DNA from: an uncultured Vampirovibrio sp. | GTDB lineage: Bacteria; Cyanobacteriota; Vampirovibrionia; Gastranaerophilales; Gastranaerophilaceae | Direction of reading: 5' to 3' | Assembly (NCBI GenBank): GCA_910584405.1 | Contig: CAJUAL010000010.1 | Span: 15,351 to 79,350 of the forward strand | DNA: 64,000 nt | Shown here: positions 16,467 to 24,984 of the stretch, in pieces | Layout of the letters: each line of letters begins with the position of its first letter | Numbering within the stretch: position 1 is the stretch's first letter | The notes under the pieces: generated by a model | Told to the model about the DNA's origin: nothing | What the model saw: only the letters and a program-made list of their open reading frames with translations | Databases searched by the model: none | Program-made: the position numbers and the translations under genes

Positions 16467-17420
16467 ATGAAAAAGAGAATCGGTATAGATGTTGGCGGAA
16501 CAAACGTAAAAATAGCTTTAGTTGACGGAAACGGTAAAATTATTTATTCAAACAGCGTTCCGACTTATGCCAAAATGGGTTATGAGTACACGGTTAATAA
16601 TATTAAACAAGCAATCCGCGACCTGATGAAAGAAACCAATACCGATTCTAAATCAATTGATGCTATAGGCTTTGATTTCCCCGGTCAAGTTGATTACAAA
16701 ACAGGTGTTGTAAAACTTGCTCCAAACATCCCCGGCTGGGTAAATGTACCTATTGCACAGATGATTGAAGAGGAATTTCATATCCCGACAAGAATTGACA
16801 ATGATGTAAGATGTGCGGCTTTAGGTGAATTAAAATTCGGTGCAGGAAGAGGATGTAAGAATTTTATCTGCATGACAGTCGGAACAGGAATTGGCTCAGG
16901 ACTTGTTATTGACGGTAAAATCGTACGCGGAGCAGCAAACGCAGCTGGTGAATTAGGTCATATTAAACTTCAAATGCAAGGTGGACCGTTATGCGGATGC
17001 GGTGACACAGGTTGTTTAGAAGCTTTTGCATCAGGTCCTGCAATTGTAGCTATGGCTTATGATTATATTAAAGGCGGAAAGGCTGCGAAATTCAGTGAAA
17101 TGGCAGGGGACAGTGAAATCACTCCATACATTGTTGCCAAAGCGGCAGAAGAAGGCGACCCTGTTGCAAAAAGAATTTTTGAAATCATCGGTGAATACAT
17201 CGGAATAGGTTTATCAAGCGTAATTAACCTTCTTAACCCTGAAAAAGTTATCATAGGCGGCGGGGTTGCAGAATCAGGCGACTTACTGCTTGACCCTATC
17301 AGAAGAACAGTTAAAGAACGAGCAATGAGCGTTGCAGGTTCATCCGTCGAAATCGTAAAAGCAGAACTTGGAAACTCTGCAGGCGTAATCGGCGCGAGCA
17401 TGCTTGTTGAAGGGGAATAA
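16467..17420 (+). CDS. ROK-family sugar kinase (glucokinase-like)
   Basis: The protein has 317 residues. The phosphate-binding start IGIDVGGTNVKIALVD, the second site TVGTGIGSGLVIDGK and the ROK zinc motif GELGHIKLQ...CGCGDTGCLEA are all present. Enzymes of this type phosphorylate glucose at O6 with ATP and feed glycolysis, matching fba at 28296; other ROK proteins use N-acetylmannosamine or fructose, so the substrate is a guess. No helix-turn-helix is present, so it is not a ROK repressor. GGGAGA lies just before the ATG. Confidence 0.9.
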   Translation: MKKRIGIDVGGTNVKIALVDGNGKIIYSNSVPTYAKMGYEYTVNNIKQAIRDLMKETNTDSKSIDAIGFDFPGQVDYKTGVVKLAPNIPGWVNVPIAQMIEEEFHIPTRIDNDVRCAALGELKFGAGRGCKNFICMTVGTGIGSGLVIDGKIVRGAANAAGELGHIKLQMQGGPLCGCGDTGCLEAFASGPAIVAMAYDYIKGGKAAKFSEMAGDSEITPYIVAKAAEEGDPVAKRIFEIIGEYIGIGLSSVINLLNPEKVIIGGGVAESGDLLLDPIRRTVKERAMSVAGSSVEIVKAELGNSAGVIGASMLVEGE

Positions 17421-17428
17421 AACAGACG

Positions 17429-17458
17429 CAGCCCTCCCCGCCCAAGCGTTGAGGGCTG
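17429..17458. other. intergenic hairpin between the ROK kinase gene and holA
   Basis: CAGCCCTC (17429-17436) and GAGGGCTG (17451-17458) form a perfect 8-bp stem with a 14-base loop. No run of T follows on the plus strand, so it is not a standard terminator. It may protect the 3' end or modulate read-through into holA. Confidence 0.4.
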
Positions 17459-17476
17459 TGAAAAACAAGGATTATT

Positions 17477-18448
17477 ATGATTTATTTTTTCTATGGAGAT
17501 GAAGAATTTAATATTTCTAACGAAATCAAGAAATTTAAAGATAAACTTGATAAAAATTTTCTTGAAATGAGTTACAAATATTATAACAATCCGAAATTCC
17601 CGGATTTGGTTGCAATATTAAAAACGCAGCCGATGATGTTTGGGAAAATGCTCATAGAAATTAACTGTTTGTCATACCTGAGCGGTAAATCATCTGATGA
17701 TAAAGGATTTGATGATAAACAAATCAAACAGATTACGGAAGCCCTTGACAGTTGCAGCGAAAGCCTTGATATTATCTTTACTGCACAGTTACCGCCTGAC
17801 AGTCAGAAAAAAATCGACAAACGTAAAAAATTCTTCAAACTGCTTTCAAAATACAATGCAAAAGAATTTTTACAAATCCCGTCTTACAAAACTGCGGAAT
17901 TGGAATCCTGGATAAAACAGCAGGCAAAAACCAAAGACCTGAAATTAACCGATGAAGTAGCGTCCGTTATTCTTATTCAAGTGGGCGGTAATCTGCGATT
18001 ACTTGACTCTGAGTTAGAAAAATTAAAAATCTACGCAGGCAAAAATAATGTTACAAAAGATATGGTTAAAGAAATCTGTGTGACAAACGAAGATTTGTTT
18101 ATTTTCGCGGATTATCTTATGGCAGGTGATAGAAAAAAAGCTCTGGAGGAATACCAGAAACTTTTAACAAAAAAACACCCGCTTGAAATAATGTCCGTTT
18201 TACACACGCTTTTGCATGGCAAAATTCAAATAAAAGCACTTTCAAACTCTCACAGTCAGGATGAAATAGCTAAAATAATCAATATGCACCCGTATCGTGT
18301 AAAATTGGAATTACAGAAACTAAAAAATACTTCAATAAAAAGTCTTGTAAAATTGAAAAAAAATCTGACAACTGCCGAATACAAAATCAAATCAGGGCAA
18401 GCATCGTTAGATTTAGACAAGGAGTTAGAGTTTGCAATATTACAATAA
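17477..18448 (+). CDS. holA: DNA polymerase III subunit delta
   Basis: The 323-residue length fits the clamp-loader delta subunit. It begins MIYFFYGDEEFNI, the usual HolA start, and shows the HolA-like segments RKKFFKLLSKY, SYKTAELESWIKQQA and the ILIQVGGNLRLLDSELEKL block. Delta opens the beta sliding clamp during loading. The 3' end overlaps the next gene, which encodes a delta prime-like subunit, by 17 bases. The pairing of the two loader subunits supports the call. Confidence 0.9.
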   Translation: MIYFFYGDEEFNISNEIKKFKDKLDKNFLEMSYKYYNNPKFPDLVAILKTQPMMFGKMLIEINCLSYLSGKSSDDKGFDDKQIKQITEALDSCSESLDIIFTAQLPPDSQKKIDKRKKFFKLLSKYNAKEFLQIPSYKTAELESWIKQQAKTKDLKLTDEVASVILIQVGGNLRLLDSELEKLKIYAGKNNVTKDMVKEICVTNEDLFIFADYLMAGDRKKALEEYQKLLTKKHPLEIMSVLHTLLHGKIQIKALSNSHSQDEIAKIINMHPYRVKLELQKLKNTSIKSLVKLKKNLTTAEYKIKSGQASLDLDKELEFAILQ

Positions 18449-19334
18449 CCAAATAAGTGAAAAATTTCCAAAACTTCTGGAATATTTTAAAAACGGTATT
18501 TACGATGAAAATAAAAACATCAGCCACTGTCTTTTACTTTGGGGTGCAGATATAACTTCTCAATGCGAGTTAGCACTAGAAATTGCAAGACTTTTAAACT
18601 GTTCAAAAGACGGAAATCCTGACTGCGACTGTTTAAATTGCAAATGGATAAGAGAACAAGCCCACCCTGCCGTAAAAATTTATACAAGACTTGATTTTAA
18701 AGAAGCGGATTCTCCAAACGAAGAAGGAGAAAGCTCAAAAGGCAAAAAAAATATCAACATAAATCAGGCAAAAGCAATAATTAACGAACTTGCCGTAACA
18801 AGTGATTACCATAGAGTTTATATTTTTAGTGACAGAGATGAAGACGGAAACCTGCTTCCGCTAAACCAATCAAACTTTCCGGAAGCAACTTCAAACGCAC
18901 TTTTAAAAACATTTGAAGAACCGCCAAAGAATACAACATTCATTTTCCTGACAAAAGACCGTTCAGATATAATTTCAACAGTTGTATCACGTGCCCAATC
19001 ATTTTTTGTTCCGTCAACACTTCAGGAAAACCAAACTTACGAACTTGTGGAAAACATTATTTCAAACTATTGGACAACCGATAGAAATAACGTTTTGGAA
19101 TTTGAAACAAACCTATATAAACTTGCAACAGAAAATGACAGCACAGAAGTTTTAACACAAATCCAAACTTACATATTAAATGTTATTAAATCAAACCCCG
19201 AAAACAAACATCTTTTTTATAAACTTTTACAAGATATTGAATCGGTGGAAGAAGCAAAACGCCAACTTACTCTGACTCCTGCAATGAACCTGCAAACAGT
19301 AATAGAGAATTTGGCTTTTAAACTTATTTTATAA
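18432..19334 (+). CDS. holB: DNA polymerase III delta prime subunit
   Basis: The start is a TTG at 18432, seven bases after GGAG and inside the 3' end of holA; the product has 300 residues. It has the clamp-loader AAA+ layout: a degenerate Walker A (LLLWGADITSQCELALEIARLL) without the Lys-Thr pair, as is normal for delta prime, a zinc module (CDCLNCKW), and the SRC-like region (STVVSRAQSF) after LLKTFEEPPKNTTFIFLT. It joins delta and tau/gamma in loading the sliding clamp. The two genes are translationally coupled. Confidence 0.88.
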   Translation: MQYYNNQISEKFPKLLEYFKNGIYDENKNISHCLLLWGADITSQCELALEIARLLNCSKDGNPDCDCLNCKWIREQAHPAVKIYTRLDFKEADSPNEEGESSKGKKNININQAKAIINELAVTSDYHRVYIFSDRDEDGNLLPLNQSNFPEATSNALLKTFEEPPKNTTFIFLTKDRSDIISTVVSRAQSFFVPSTLQENQTYELVENIISNYWTTDRNNVLEFETNLYKLATENDSTEVLTQIQTYILNVIKSNPENKHLFYKLLQDIESVEEAKRQLTLTPAMNLQTVIENLAFKLIL

Positions 19335-19400
19335 CAATTTGCACAAATAAATTTTACTATGTTATAATTTTTTGACAAAACAGATAAAAAAGGAATTAAA

Positions 19401-20018
19401 ATGGAATACACGGAAATATTAAGACAAATCGCGCTTGTAACAGCAGCATCATATTTGATAGGTTCAATCCCGACAGGTTATATTATTGTAAAATTATTCA
19501 CAGGGCAAGATATAAGAACAGTTGGCTCAGGCTCAACAGGTGCAACAAACGTTAAACGTGTTATGGGCAAAAAATGGTTCTTTACAGTAATGCTTCTTGA
19601 TGCCTTGAAAGGCGCATTGCCTGTAGCATTAACAGCTATTTTTGCAACTGCATTAAAAGATTACGGCGTGCTTCCCGTACTTGCCGCAATTTGTGTAATC
19701 TTAGGACACAGCAAATCTGTGTTTTTAAACTTTACAGGCGGCAAATCAGTAGCATCAGGCGTCGGAACACTTATGGCACTAAACTGGCAAGCAGGTTTAA
19801 TTATAGCAGCAGTTTGGGGAGTCGTAACCTGGGTAAGCAAATATGTTTCACTCGGTTCAATAATCGCTTTAGGGCTTTCACCTGTTATTATGTGGCTTTT
19901 AAACGCTCCTGTTGCATACATAGTTTACGCATTAATTGCAGCAATTTATGTTATCTGGCTTCACAGAGAAAACATTAAACGCTTAAAAGACGGCAACGAA
20001 AATAAAGTTCGTGACTAA
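19401..20018 (+). CDS. plsY: glycerol-3-phosphate acyltransferase PlsY
   Basis: This 205-residue inner-membrane protein has about five helices. Conserved PlsY blocks are present: SYLIGSIPTGYI, GSGSTGATNVKRVMGKK, LDALKGALPV and LGHSKSVFLNFTGGKSVASGVG. The enzyme transfers an acyl group from acyl-phosphate to glycerol-3-phosphate, the first step of phospholipid synthesis. It lies 66 bases after holB. Its stop overlaps the convergent ZIP transporter gene by four bases. Confidence 0.95.
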   Translation: MEYTEILRQIALVTAASYLIGSIPTGYIIVKLFTGQDIRTVGSGSTGATNVKRVMGKKWFFTVMLLDALKGALPVALTAIFATALKDYGVLPVLAAICVILGHSKSVFLNFTGGKSVASGVGTLMALNWQAGLIIAAVWGVVTWVSKYVSLGSIIALGLSPVIMWLLNAPVAYIVYALIAAIYVIWLHRENIKRLKDGNENKVRD

Positions 20019-20821
20019 CCGAGCATAATCAAGCTTAACCAGATAAACAAAATACCTGACATAATTCCGATAATTGATAAGTGCCAATTACCGTACTCTT
20101 TTGCAAGCGGTAAAAGGGTATCAAAAGAAATATATGTCATAATCCCTGCAACAGCAGCCATTAAGCAGCCAACCAAAACCTGCGGGACAAAAAATCCGAA
20201 AATAAGCATACCGACTAATGCTCCAATCGGCTCGGTTATTCCTGATAATGCGGCATAAAGCATTGCATAACGTTTTTTACCCGTAACGTGATAAATCGGC
20301 AGGGCAACAGCAATTCCCTCAGGAATATTATGAATTGCAATAGCAAATGCAACAGATAACCCTAAAGTAACATCCTGAGTCGTCGTCAAAAATGTAGCCA
20401 TACCTTCAGGAAAATTGTGAATACATATTGCAATAGCAGTTAAAAAGCCCGCCCTTTTAAGTTTATAATGGTTATGAGAAGCCGTTTGCGGGTCATCAGG
20501 ATGTAAAAGTTCTTCAGTATCAACGTGATCAGGTAAAAAATAGTCAATCAATACAGAAACAATAATCCCCAGAATAAATCCGCCAAAAACAAGATATTTA
20601 TATATATCAGGGAAATTTACCTTCAAAAGATTTTCAGAACTCGGAATAATATCAACAAGTGAAATAAATATCATAACACCTGCCGAAAACCCTAACCCGA
20701 CAGATAAAGCTTTCAAATTATTTTTCTTGGTAACAAATGCAACAGCACCGCCGATTGCAGTTGTTAATCCTGCAAGTAAAGTGAGGCAAAATGCTAGTGC
20801 AAAATTGTTATGTAAATTCAT
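20015..20821 (-). CDS. ZIP-family divalent metal transporter (ZupT-like)
   Basis: I choose the ATG at 20821, which has AAAGGA upstream, rather than longer frames; the product has 268 residues. About eight membrane helices are visible. The metal-path motifs HNFPEGMATF and HNIPEGIAVALPIY carry the His and Glu residues typical of ZIP transporters, and a His/Asp loop (DHVDTEELLHPDD) lies between helices. The substrate could be zinc, iron or manganese. A structured, terminator-ended region lies upstream (20921-21060) and may control it. Confidence 0.9.
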   Translation of the reverse strand: MNLHNNFALAFCLTLLAGLTTAIGGAVAFVTKKNNLKALSVGLGFSAGVMIFISLVDIIPSSENLLKVNFPDIYKYLVFGGFILGIIVSVLIDYFLPDHVDTEELLHPDDPQTASHNHYKLKRAGFLTAIAICIHNFPEGMATFLTTTQDVTLGLSVAFAIAIHNIPEGIAVALPIYHVTGKKRYAMLYAALSGITEPIGALVGMLIFGFFVPQVLVGCLMAAVAGIMTYISFDTLLPLAKEYGNWHLSIIGIMSGILFIWLSLIMLG

Positions 20822-20920
20822 TAAATCTGATTCCTTTGAGTTCATACTATCACAAAGAAAAATTTTTCGTAACTTTTTGTAAAATAAGCTCCCTACATCT
20901 AAATATTGATGCAAGAGAAC

Positions 20921-21060
20921 AAAAAAGCATGCCTTTCAAATAAAACAATAGTTTAGGGCATGCCCGAGAACCCCATTGTTAAGTAATATTAAGCTTCTCT
21001 TAACAAAAGCACATATACCCCAAATCATGTCCCTGACATGGTTTCAGCCTGTTTTAAAAA
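20921..21060 (-). ncRNA. candidate structured leader or small RNA upstream of the ZIP gene
   Basis: On the minus strand there are three hairpins in order: CATGTC/GACATG (21026-21040), TTGTTAAG/CTTAACAA (20976-21006) and GCATGCC/GGCATGC (20927-20963). The last is followed by six T (complement of 20921-20926), a proper rho-independent terminator. The arrangement ends about 100 bases before the metal transporter start and resembles a riboswitch or attenuator leader. I could not match it to a known class, and the plus strand also shows a weak likeness to the 3' half of 6S RNA. Strand and class are uncertain. Confidence 0.4.
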
Positions 21061-21160
21061 CTCAAAAAAACTAAGTAAATAAATATTTTGGACAAGGTAA
21101 AAACTTAGAGTACAATTAAATTATGCTCAAGTTTCGGGCAGATTCTTGTAGAGGTGAATG

Positions 21161-21826
21161 ATGCACAACACAGTTAGGGAAAATCTTTTACAAATACAGG
21201 AAGAAATCGCACCTTGTAAACCCAGAATAATTGCAGTGACAAAGTATTTTGACGAAGCAGCAATGATAGAAGCATACAATGCGGGTCTGCGCGACTTCGG
21301 AGAATCAAGAACAGTTGAAGCCTGTGCAAAAATTGCAAATTTGCCGGAGGATATTAAAAAAGATTCAACATTCCACTTTATCGGGCACTTACAGACCAAT
21401 AAAGTTAAGCAAACAGTTAAATTTTTTGATTATATCCACTCGGTTGACTCTGTAAAACTTGCACAATGCATCAGCCAAAACGCACTTGAAGCAGGAAAAA
21501 TTCAAAAAATCCTTATCCAAGTGAACAATGCAAACGAAGAACAAAAGTTCGGATTCTCAAGAACAGAAGTTTTCAAAAACTTTGAACAAATAAAATCACT
21601 TGAAGGAATCCAAATATCAGGAGTTATGAACATGGCTCCCCTTGGGATAGAAGAGAATGAAATAAGAAAATTATTTTCAGATATTGTTCGGTTAAGAGAT
21701 GAGTTAGAAAAAGAATTTGACTGCAAATTAGAAGAGATATCAATGGGAATGAGTCAGGATTACAAAATAGCAGCTCAAGAAGGTTCGACAATGTTAAGGG
21801 TAGGTAGAAAATTATTTAAACGATAA
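21161..21826 (+). CDS. YggS-family pyridoxal phosphate homeostasis protein
   Basis: Of two adjacent ATGs, the second (21161) has the better spacing to GAGGTG, giving 221 residues. The PLP-lysine segment is IIAVTKYFD; later blocks are DFGESRTVE, WHFIGHLQTNK-like FHFIGHLQTNKVK, and SMGMSQDYKIAAQEGSTMLRVGR. YggS/PROSC proteins bind PLP without known catalysis and keep the B6 pool in balance. The gene precedes sepF directly, an arrangement common in Gram-positives and Cyanobacteria. Confidence 0.93.
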   Translation: MHNTVRENLLQIQEEIAPCKPRIIAVTKYFDEAAMIEAYNAGLRDFGESRTVEACAKIANLPEDIKKDSTFHFIGHLQTNKVKQTVKFFDYIHSVDSVKLAQCISQNALEAGKIQKILIQVNNANEEQKFGFSRTEVFKNFEQIKSLEGIQISGVMNMAPLGIEENEIRKLFSDIVRLRDELEKEFDCKLEEISMGMSQDYKIAAQEGSTMLRVGRKLFKR

Positions 21827-21841
21827 ACGGAGGAAAAATCG

Positions 21842-22366
21842 GTGGCAGCAATAACAGAAAGTTTCAGAAAAGTTGTAGATTTCGTAATGGACGGATTTCG
21901 CGGAGAAAATCCTTTTGTAGATATGAACGACTCTGATGAATATGATGATGATTACGAATACGTAGAAGACGGTAATGCAGTAAGAGTAACAGAACCTGCT
22001 TACACACCGTTCCAATCAATGGAAAAACCGGTTGAATCAAAAGTAGTAAGTCATCCAAGCATTAACAGAGGCGGAAATGAAGTTGTAGTTGTTGAACCTC
22101 GTTCATTTGACGATGCTGCCACAATCGTTCAACACTTAAAAGACAGAAAAATTGTTATGCTTAACCTTCACCTTTTAGACAAAGATCAATCACAAAGAAC
22201 AATTGACTTTGTTTGCGGTGCATCACAAGCATTAAACGGAAACCCTAAAAAAGTTGGGGATTTGGTATTCGTATTTGCTCCAAGCAATGTAACTTTATCA
22301 GCAGATACAGTAAACCCAAACCAAAGCAAATTTAACGATTCATTGTGGAGAACATCTCTACAATAG
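21842..22366 (+). CDS. sepF: cell division protein SepF
   Basis: The start is a GTG at 21842 with GGAGGAAAAA upstream; the product has 174 residues. An N-terminal amphipathic helix (ITESFRKVVDFVMDGF) should bind the membrane. An acidic Asp/Tyr-rich linker follows, then the SepF core (about residues 78-155): VVVEPRSFDDAATIVQHLKDRKIVMLNL, IDFVCGASQALNG. SepF tethers and bundles FtsZ at the division site in Gram-positives and Cyanobacteria. Proteobacteria usually lack it, so it supports the lineage assignment. Confidence 0.95.
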   Translation: MAAITESFRKVVDFVMDGFRGENPFVDMNDSDEYDDDYEYVEDGNAVRVTEPAYTPFQSMEKPVESKVVSHPSINRGGNEVVVVEPRSFDDAATIVQHLKDRKIVMLNLHLLDKDQSQRTIDFVCGASQALNGNPKKVGDLVFVFAPSNVTLSADTVNPNQSKFNDSLWRTSLQ

Positions 22367-22418
22367 AATTAGGGTATGAGAAGAGAGATAGTTTAGGATA
22401 GATAGTTTAGATAAATAC

Positions 22419-22445
22419 GGCGGCTTTTCAAGTCGCCTTTTCTTT
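22419..22445 (+). terminator. rho-independent terminator after sepF
   Basis: GGCGGCTT (22419-22426) pairs with AAGTCGCC (22430-22437) with one G-T pair and a three-base loop. TTTTCTTT follows. Confidence 0.8.
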
Positions 22446-22650
22446 GCCCCGAGCAGAGCTGAATTTTCGGCAGGGTGGAACGAAGTGAACCCGTAAGGTG
22501 GAGGGAAGCTGAGAACTTTCCGACACCCCGAATAATTCAGAATGAACGTAGTGAAAGACGAGCACGTATCAACGTAAACGTTGAGTTTTCGTTGTAAGTG
22601 CGAGCGATGCCGTTTAAGGCGAGGGGCAGCCCCGAGCAGAGGCATGAACA
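22446..22650. repeat. GC-richer intergenic block bounded by a 13-bp direct repeat
   Basis: This fills most of the gene-free stretch 22367-22751. GCCCCGAGCAGAG occurs at 22446-22458 and again at 22629-22641. Inside, CTGAAT/ATTCAG (22459-22464, 22535-22540) and GGGTG/CACCC (22473-22477, 22524-22528) can build a long imperfect hairpin. Repeated GAACG(A/T)AGTGAA strings occur. The block is visibly richer in G and C than its surroundings. No frame looks coding. It may be an intergenic repeat element or an uncharacterised RNA. Confidence 0.4.
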
Positions 22651-22679
22651 AATAATACGTAACATTAATTTAAAAACTA

Positions 22680-22708
22680 TCGACAAAATCTTATTTTTGT
22701 TGTATGTT
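22680..22708 (+). promoter_or_regulatory. candidate rplI promoter
   Basis: TCGACA (22680-22685), 17 bases, TATGTT (22703-22708), with the rplI ATG about 40 bases further on and AAAGGAGA before it. Confidence 0.4.
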
Positions 22709-22751
22709 AGGGCTACATGCAGAAATATAAATACAAAAGGAGAATTGTAAA

Positions 22752-23246
22752 ATGCAAGTTATATTAAAAAAAGAAGTTCAAAATTTAGGCGAAGTAGGCG
22801 ATATCGTTAACGTTAAAGACGGTTACGCAAGAAACTTCCTACTTCCTCAAGGTGCTGCTGAAGTTGCTACAGCAGGTGCTTTAGAAAACAGAGAAAAAAA
22901 TATCGCAAGAATTAAAGCTAAACAAGAAAAATTACACAATGAAGCTTTAGAAAAAGCAGAAGCTATCAAAAACTTCGGTACATTGTCTTTATCAGCTAAA
23001 GCCGGTGAATCAGGCAAATTATTCGGTACAATTACAACTAAAAAATTAACTGAAGAATTACAAGCTCAAGCAGGTATTGAAGTTGACAGAAAAACTGTTT
23101 CACTTAACGCTCCAATCAACAAAGTTGGTGAATACACAATGTTAATCAAATTAACTTCAAAAGTTAAATGTGAATTACCTATCTCAGTTTCAGCTTCAGA
23201 AGTTGTTAAAGAATCAATCGAAGAAACAGAAGAAACTGCTGAATAG
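22752..23246 (+). CDS. rplI: 50S ribosomal protein L9
   Basis: The product has 164 residues and the family start MQVILKKEVQNLGEVGDIVNVKDGYARNFLLP. The long central helix and the C-terminal RNA-binding domain (GKLFGTITTKKL) are present. L9 bridges ribosomes and helps keep reading frame. The C-terminus has an acidic tail ending EETEETAE, longer than in E. coli. The strong ribosome site (AAAGGAGAATTGTAAA) and own terminator mark it as a single-gene unit. Confidence 0.97.
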   Translation: MQVILKKEVQNLGEVGDIVNVKDGYARNFLLPQGAAEVATAGALENREKNIARIKAKQEKLHNEALEKAEAIKNFGTLSLSAKAGESGKLFGTITTKKLTEELQAQAGIEVDRKTVSLNAPINKVGEYTMLIKLTSKVKCELPISVSASEVVKESIEETEETAE

Positions 23247-23262
23247 TTTTATAAAATTTAAA

Positions 23263-23294
23263 AAAGAAGGCACGATAAAATGCCTTCTTTTTTT
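23263..23294 (+). terminator. rho-independent terminator after rplI
   Basis: AAAGAAGGCA (23263-23272) and TGCCTTCTTT (23281-23290) form a perfect stem with an eight-base loop and run into T. Confidence 0.9.
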
Positions 23295-23377
23295 ATGCGG
23301 AAATTTTGTAAAAAATTTGACTAAAACAGCTATTGATGAGAAACTTAATATATACACGAGCAAGAAAGGATAAGGAT

Positions 23378-24130
23378 TTGACAGTCAAACTCGCGATTAC
23401 GGGCAAAGGCGGAAGCGGAAAAACAACAATAGTAAAAGCATTTATGCAGATTTTACGGGAAATGTTCCCCGAAAAATCAATACTGCTTTTTGACAACGAC
23501 CTGTCAAGCGAGTTAGGGCACACTTTCGGACTTGATATCAGAAACACGATTTACGGTATCAGAAGCGGTAAGCACGAATACAAAACAGGGATTCCCGATG
23601 ATATGACAAAACAAGAATTTATCGAATGGGCAATGGAAGAAATTCTTGTTCCGATTGATGACAACGTTGATATAATTGTTTCCTGGCTTGTCGGTTCAAA
23701 AGATTGCAGATGTCCTGTAACAAAGCTTATTAACGATGCTGTAAACAAACTTATAAACACTTATGATATAGTAATTTTTGACTGTGAATTTGATTTAAAA
23801 TACTTAAATCAGCTTGTTGATACAGAGATAGACTCAACAATAATCGTTGCAAACCCGAGCGAAGAATCAGCACATCTTGCAAAACGTATTGAAGAATTTA
23901 GCTCAAAATACGCAGCAGGAACACAATTAGGCGTTGTAATAAACAAAGTTGAAAACAGTGACCTTTCATCAGTTTATGAACTTTTAAGAAAATATGATTT
24001 GGATGTTCTTGGTGTAATCCCTTATGATAAAGAATTAGAACAAAATTCACTTTCAAGAGAATCAAAAGCGGTTCAAGACGCGATAAAAGAATTTTATTTC
24101 AGATTAAATCTTCCGCAAATCAAGCAATAG
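23378..24130 (+). CDS. CooC-like P-loop ATPase
   Basis: The start is a TTG at 23378, seven bases after AAGGA; it removes an unlikely N-terminal extension and leaves 250 residues. The deviant Walker A (KGGSGKTT, residues 10-17) marks the MinD/ParA/CooC superfamily. A Cys-X-Cys pair at residues 110 and 112 (DCRCP) matches the metal-binding pair of CooC-type ATPases, which load nickel into carbon monoxide dehydrogenase. No CODH gene is nearby. It precedes folD by seven bases, so a one-carbon metabolism link is possible but unproven. Confidence 0.75.
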   Translation: MTVKLAITGKGGSGKTTIVKAFMQILREMFPEKSILLFDNDLSSELGHTFGLDIRNTIYGIRSGKHEYKTGIPDDMTKQEFIEWAMEEILVPIDDNVDIIVSWLVGSKDCRCPVTKLINDAVNKLINTYDIVIFDCEFDLKYLNQLVDTEIDSTIIVANPSEESAHLAKRIEEFSSKYAAGTQLGVVINKVENSDLSSVYELLRKYDLDVLGVIPYDKELEQNSLSRESKAVQDAIKEFYFRLNLPQIKQ

Positions 24131-24137
24131 AGGTAAT

Positions 24138-24974
24138 ATGGTTACAATACTGGACGGCAAAAAGTTAAAAGAAAAAATTTCAGAAGATTTAAAACGCAAG
24201 CTTGATAAATTCCCTATCAAACCGACACTTGTTGTTATTTTAGTCGGTGAAAACCCTGCTAGTAAGATTTACGTAAACAATAAGAAAAAAACAGCAGAAA
24301 AACTCGGAATTAATTCACAAGTAATCAATTATCCTTCAAATGTAACAGAAGAAGAGTTATTAAATAAAATTGACGAACTTAATAACGACAAAACAGTAAC
24401 AGCAATCCTTGTTCAATTACCTTTGCCTGAACATATTTCAAAAGAAAACATAATGAATGCAATCTGTCCGCGAAAAGATGTAGACGGGTTTACACCGTAC
24501 AATTTCGGAAAGCTGTTTTCAGGCGAAACTCCGACAGTATATCCTTGTACACCAAAAGGAATATTACTTTTACTTGACGAATATAAAATTGAACTGGAAG
24601 GACGTCACGCTGTAATTGTCGGACGCTCAAATATTGTCGGAAGACCACTTTCTCAAATGCTTTTAGACAGAAACGCGACAGTAACCGTTTGCCACAGTAA
24701 AACAAAAAACCTTACTGAAATAACAAAAACTGCTGATATTCTTATTTCAGCAGTAGGGAAAAATATTATAGAAGGGAAAATGTTAAAATCTGATTGTGTT
24801 GTGGTAGATGTTGGGATTTTTAAAGATGCTAACGGGAAAACCCGCGGAGATGTAGATTTTGAAAGCGTATCCCAAATCGCATCATACCTGTCACCGGTTC
24901 CGGGCGGTATTGGACCAATGACTATTACATCACTGATGCTTAATACCGTGGAACTTTTTGAAAAATTTTCATAA
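24138..24974 (+). CDS. folD: methylenetetrahydrofolate dehydrogenase / methenyltetrahydrofolate cyclohydrolase
   Basis: The 278-residue length is normal for FolD. The substrate motif GENPASKIYVNNKKKTAEKLGI holds the catalytic Lys; QLPLPEH, DVDGFTPYN and GRSNIVGRP(LSQML) for NADP binding follow; the C-terminus has PVPGGIGPMTITSLMLNT. The enzyme interconverts 5,10-methylene- and 10-formyl-tetrahydrofolate. It is co-transcribed with the CooC-like ATPase. Confidence 0.97.
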   Translation: MVTILDGKKLKEKISEDLKRKLDKFPIKPTLVVILVGENPASKIYVNNKKKTAEKLGINSQVINYPSNVTEEELLNKIDELNNDKTVTAILVQLPLPEHISKENIMNAICPRKDVDGFTPYNFGKLFSGETPTVYPCTPKGILLLLDEYKIELEGRHAVIVGRSNIVGRPLSQMLLDRNATVTVCHSKTKNLTEITKTADILISAVGKNIIEGKMLKSDCVVVDVGIFKDANGKTRGDVDFESVSQIASYLSPVPGGIGPMTITSLMLNTVELFEKFS

Positions 24975-24984
24975 ATTTCAGCTA

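Noticed and set aside
20921..21060. 6S RNA on the plus strand
   Set aside because: The resemblance to the E. coli 6S 3' half is short, the 5' half does not pair in the expected way and no plus promoter is seen; the minus-strand terminator is better supported. Kept only as an alternative.
22358..22651. A 97-codon frame on the minus strand through the GC-rich block
   Set aside because: It crosses the sepF terminator and repeats, has no ribosome site and an odd composition; it is probably not translated.
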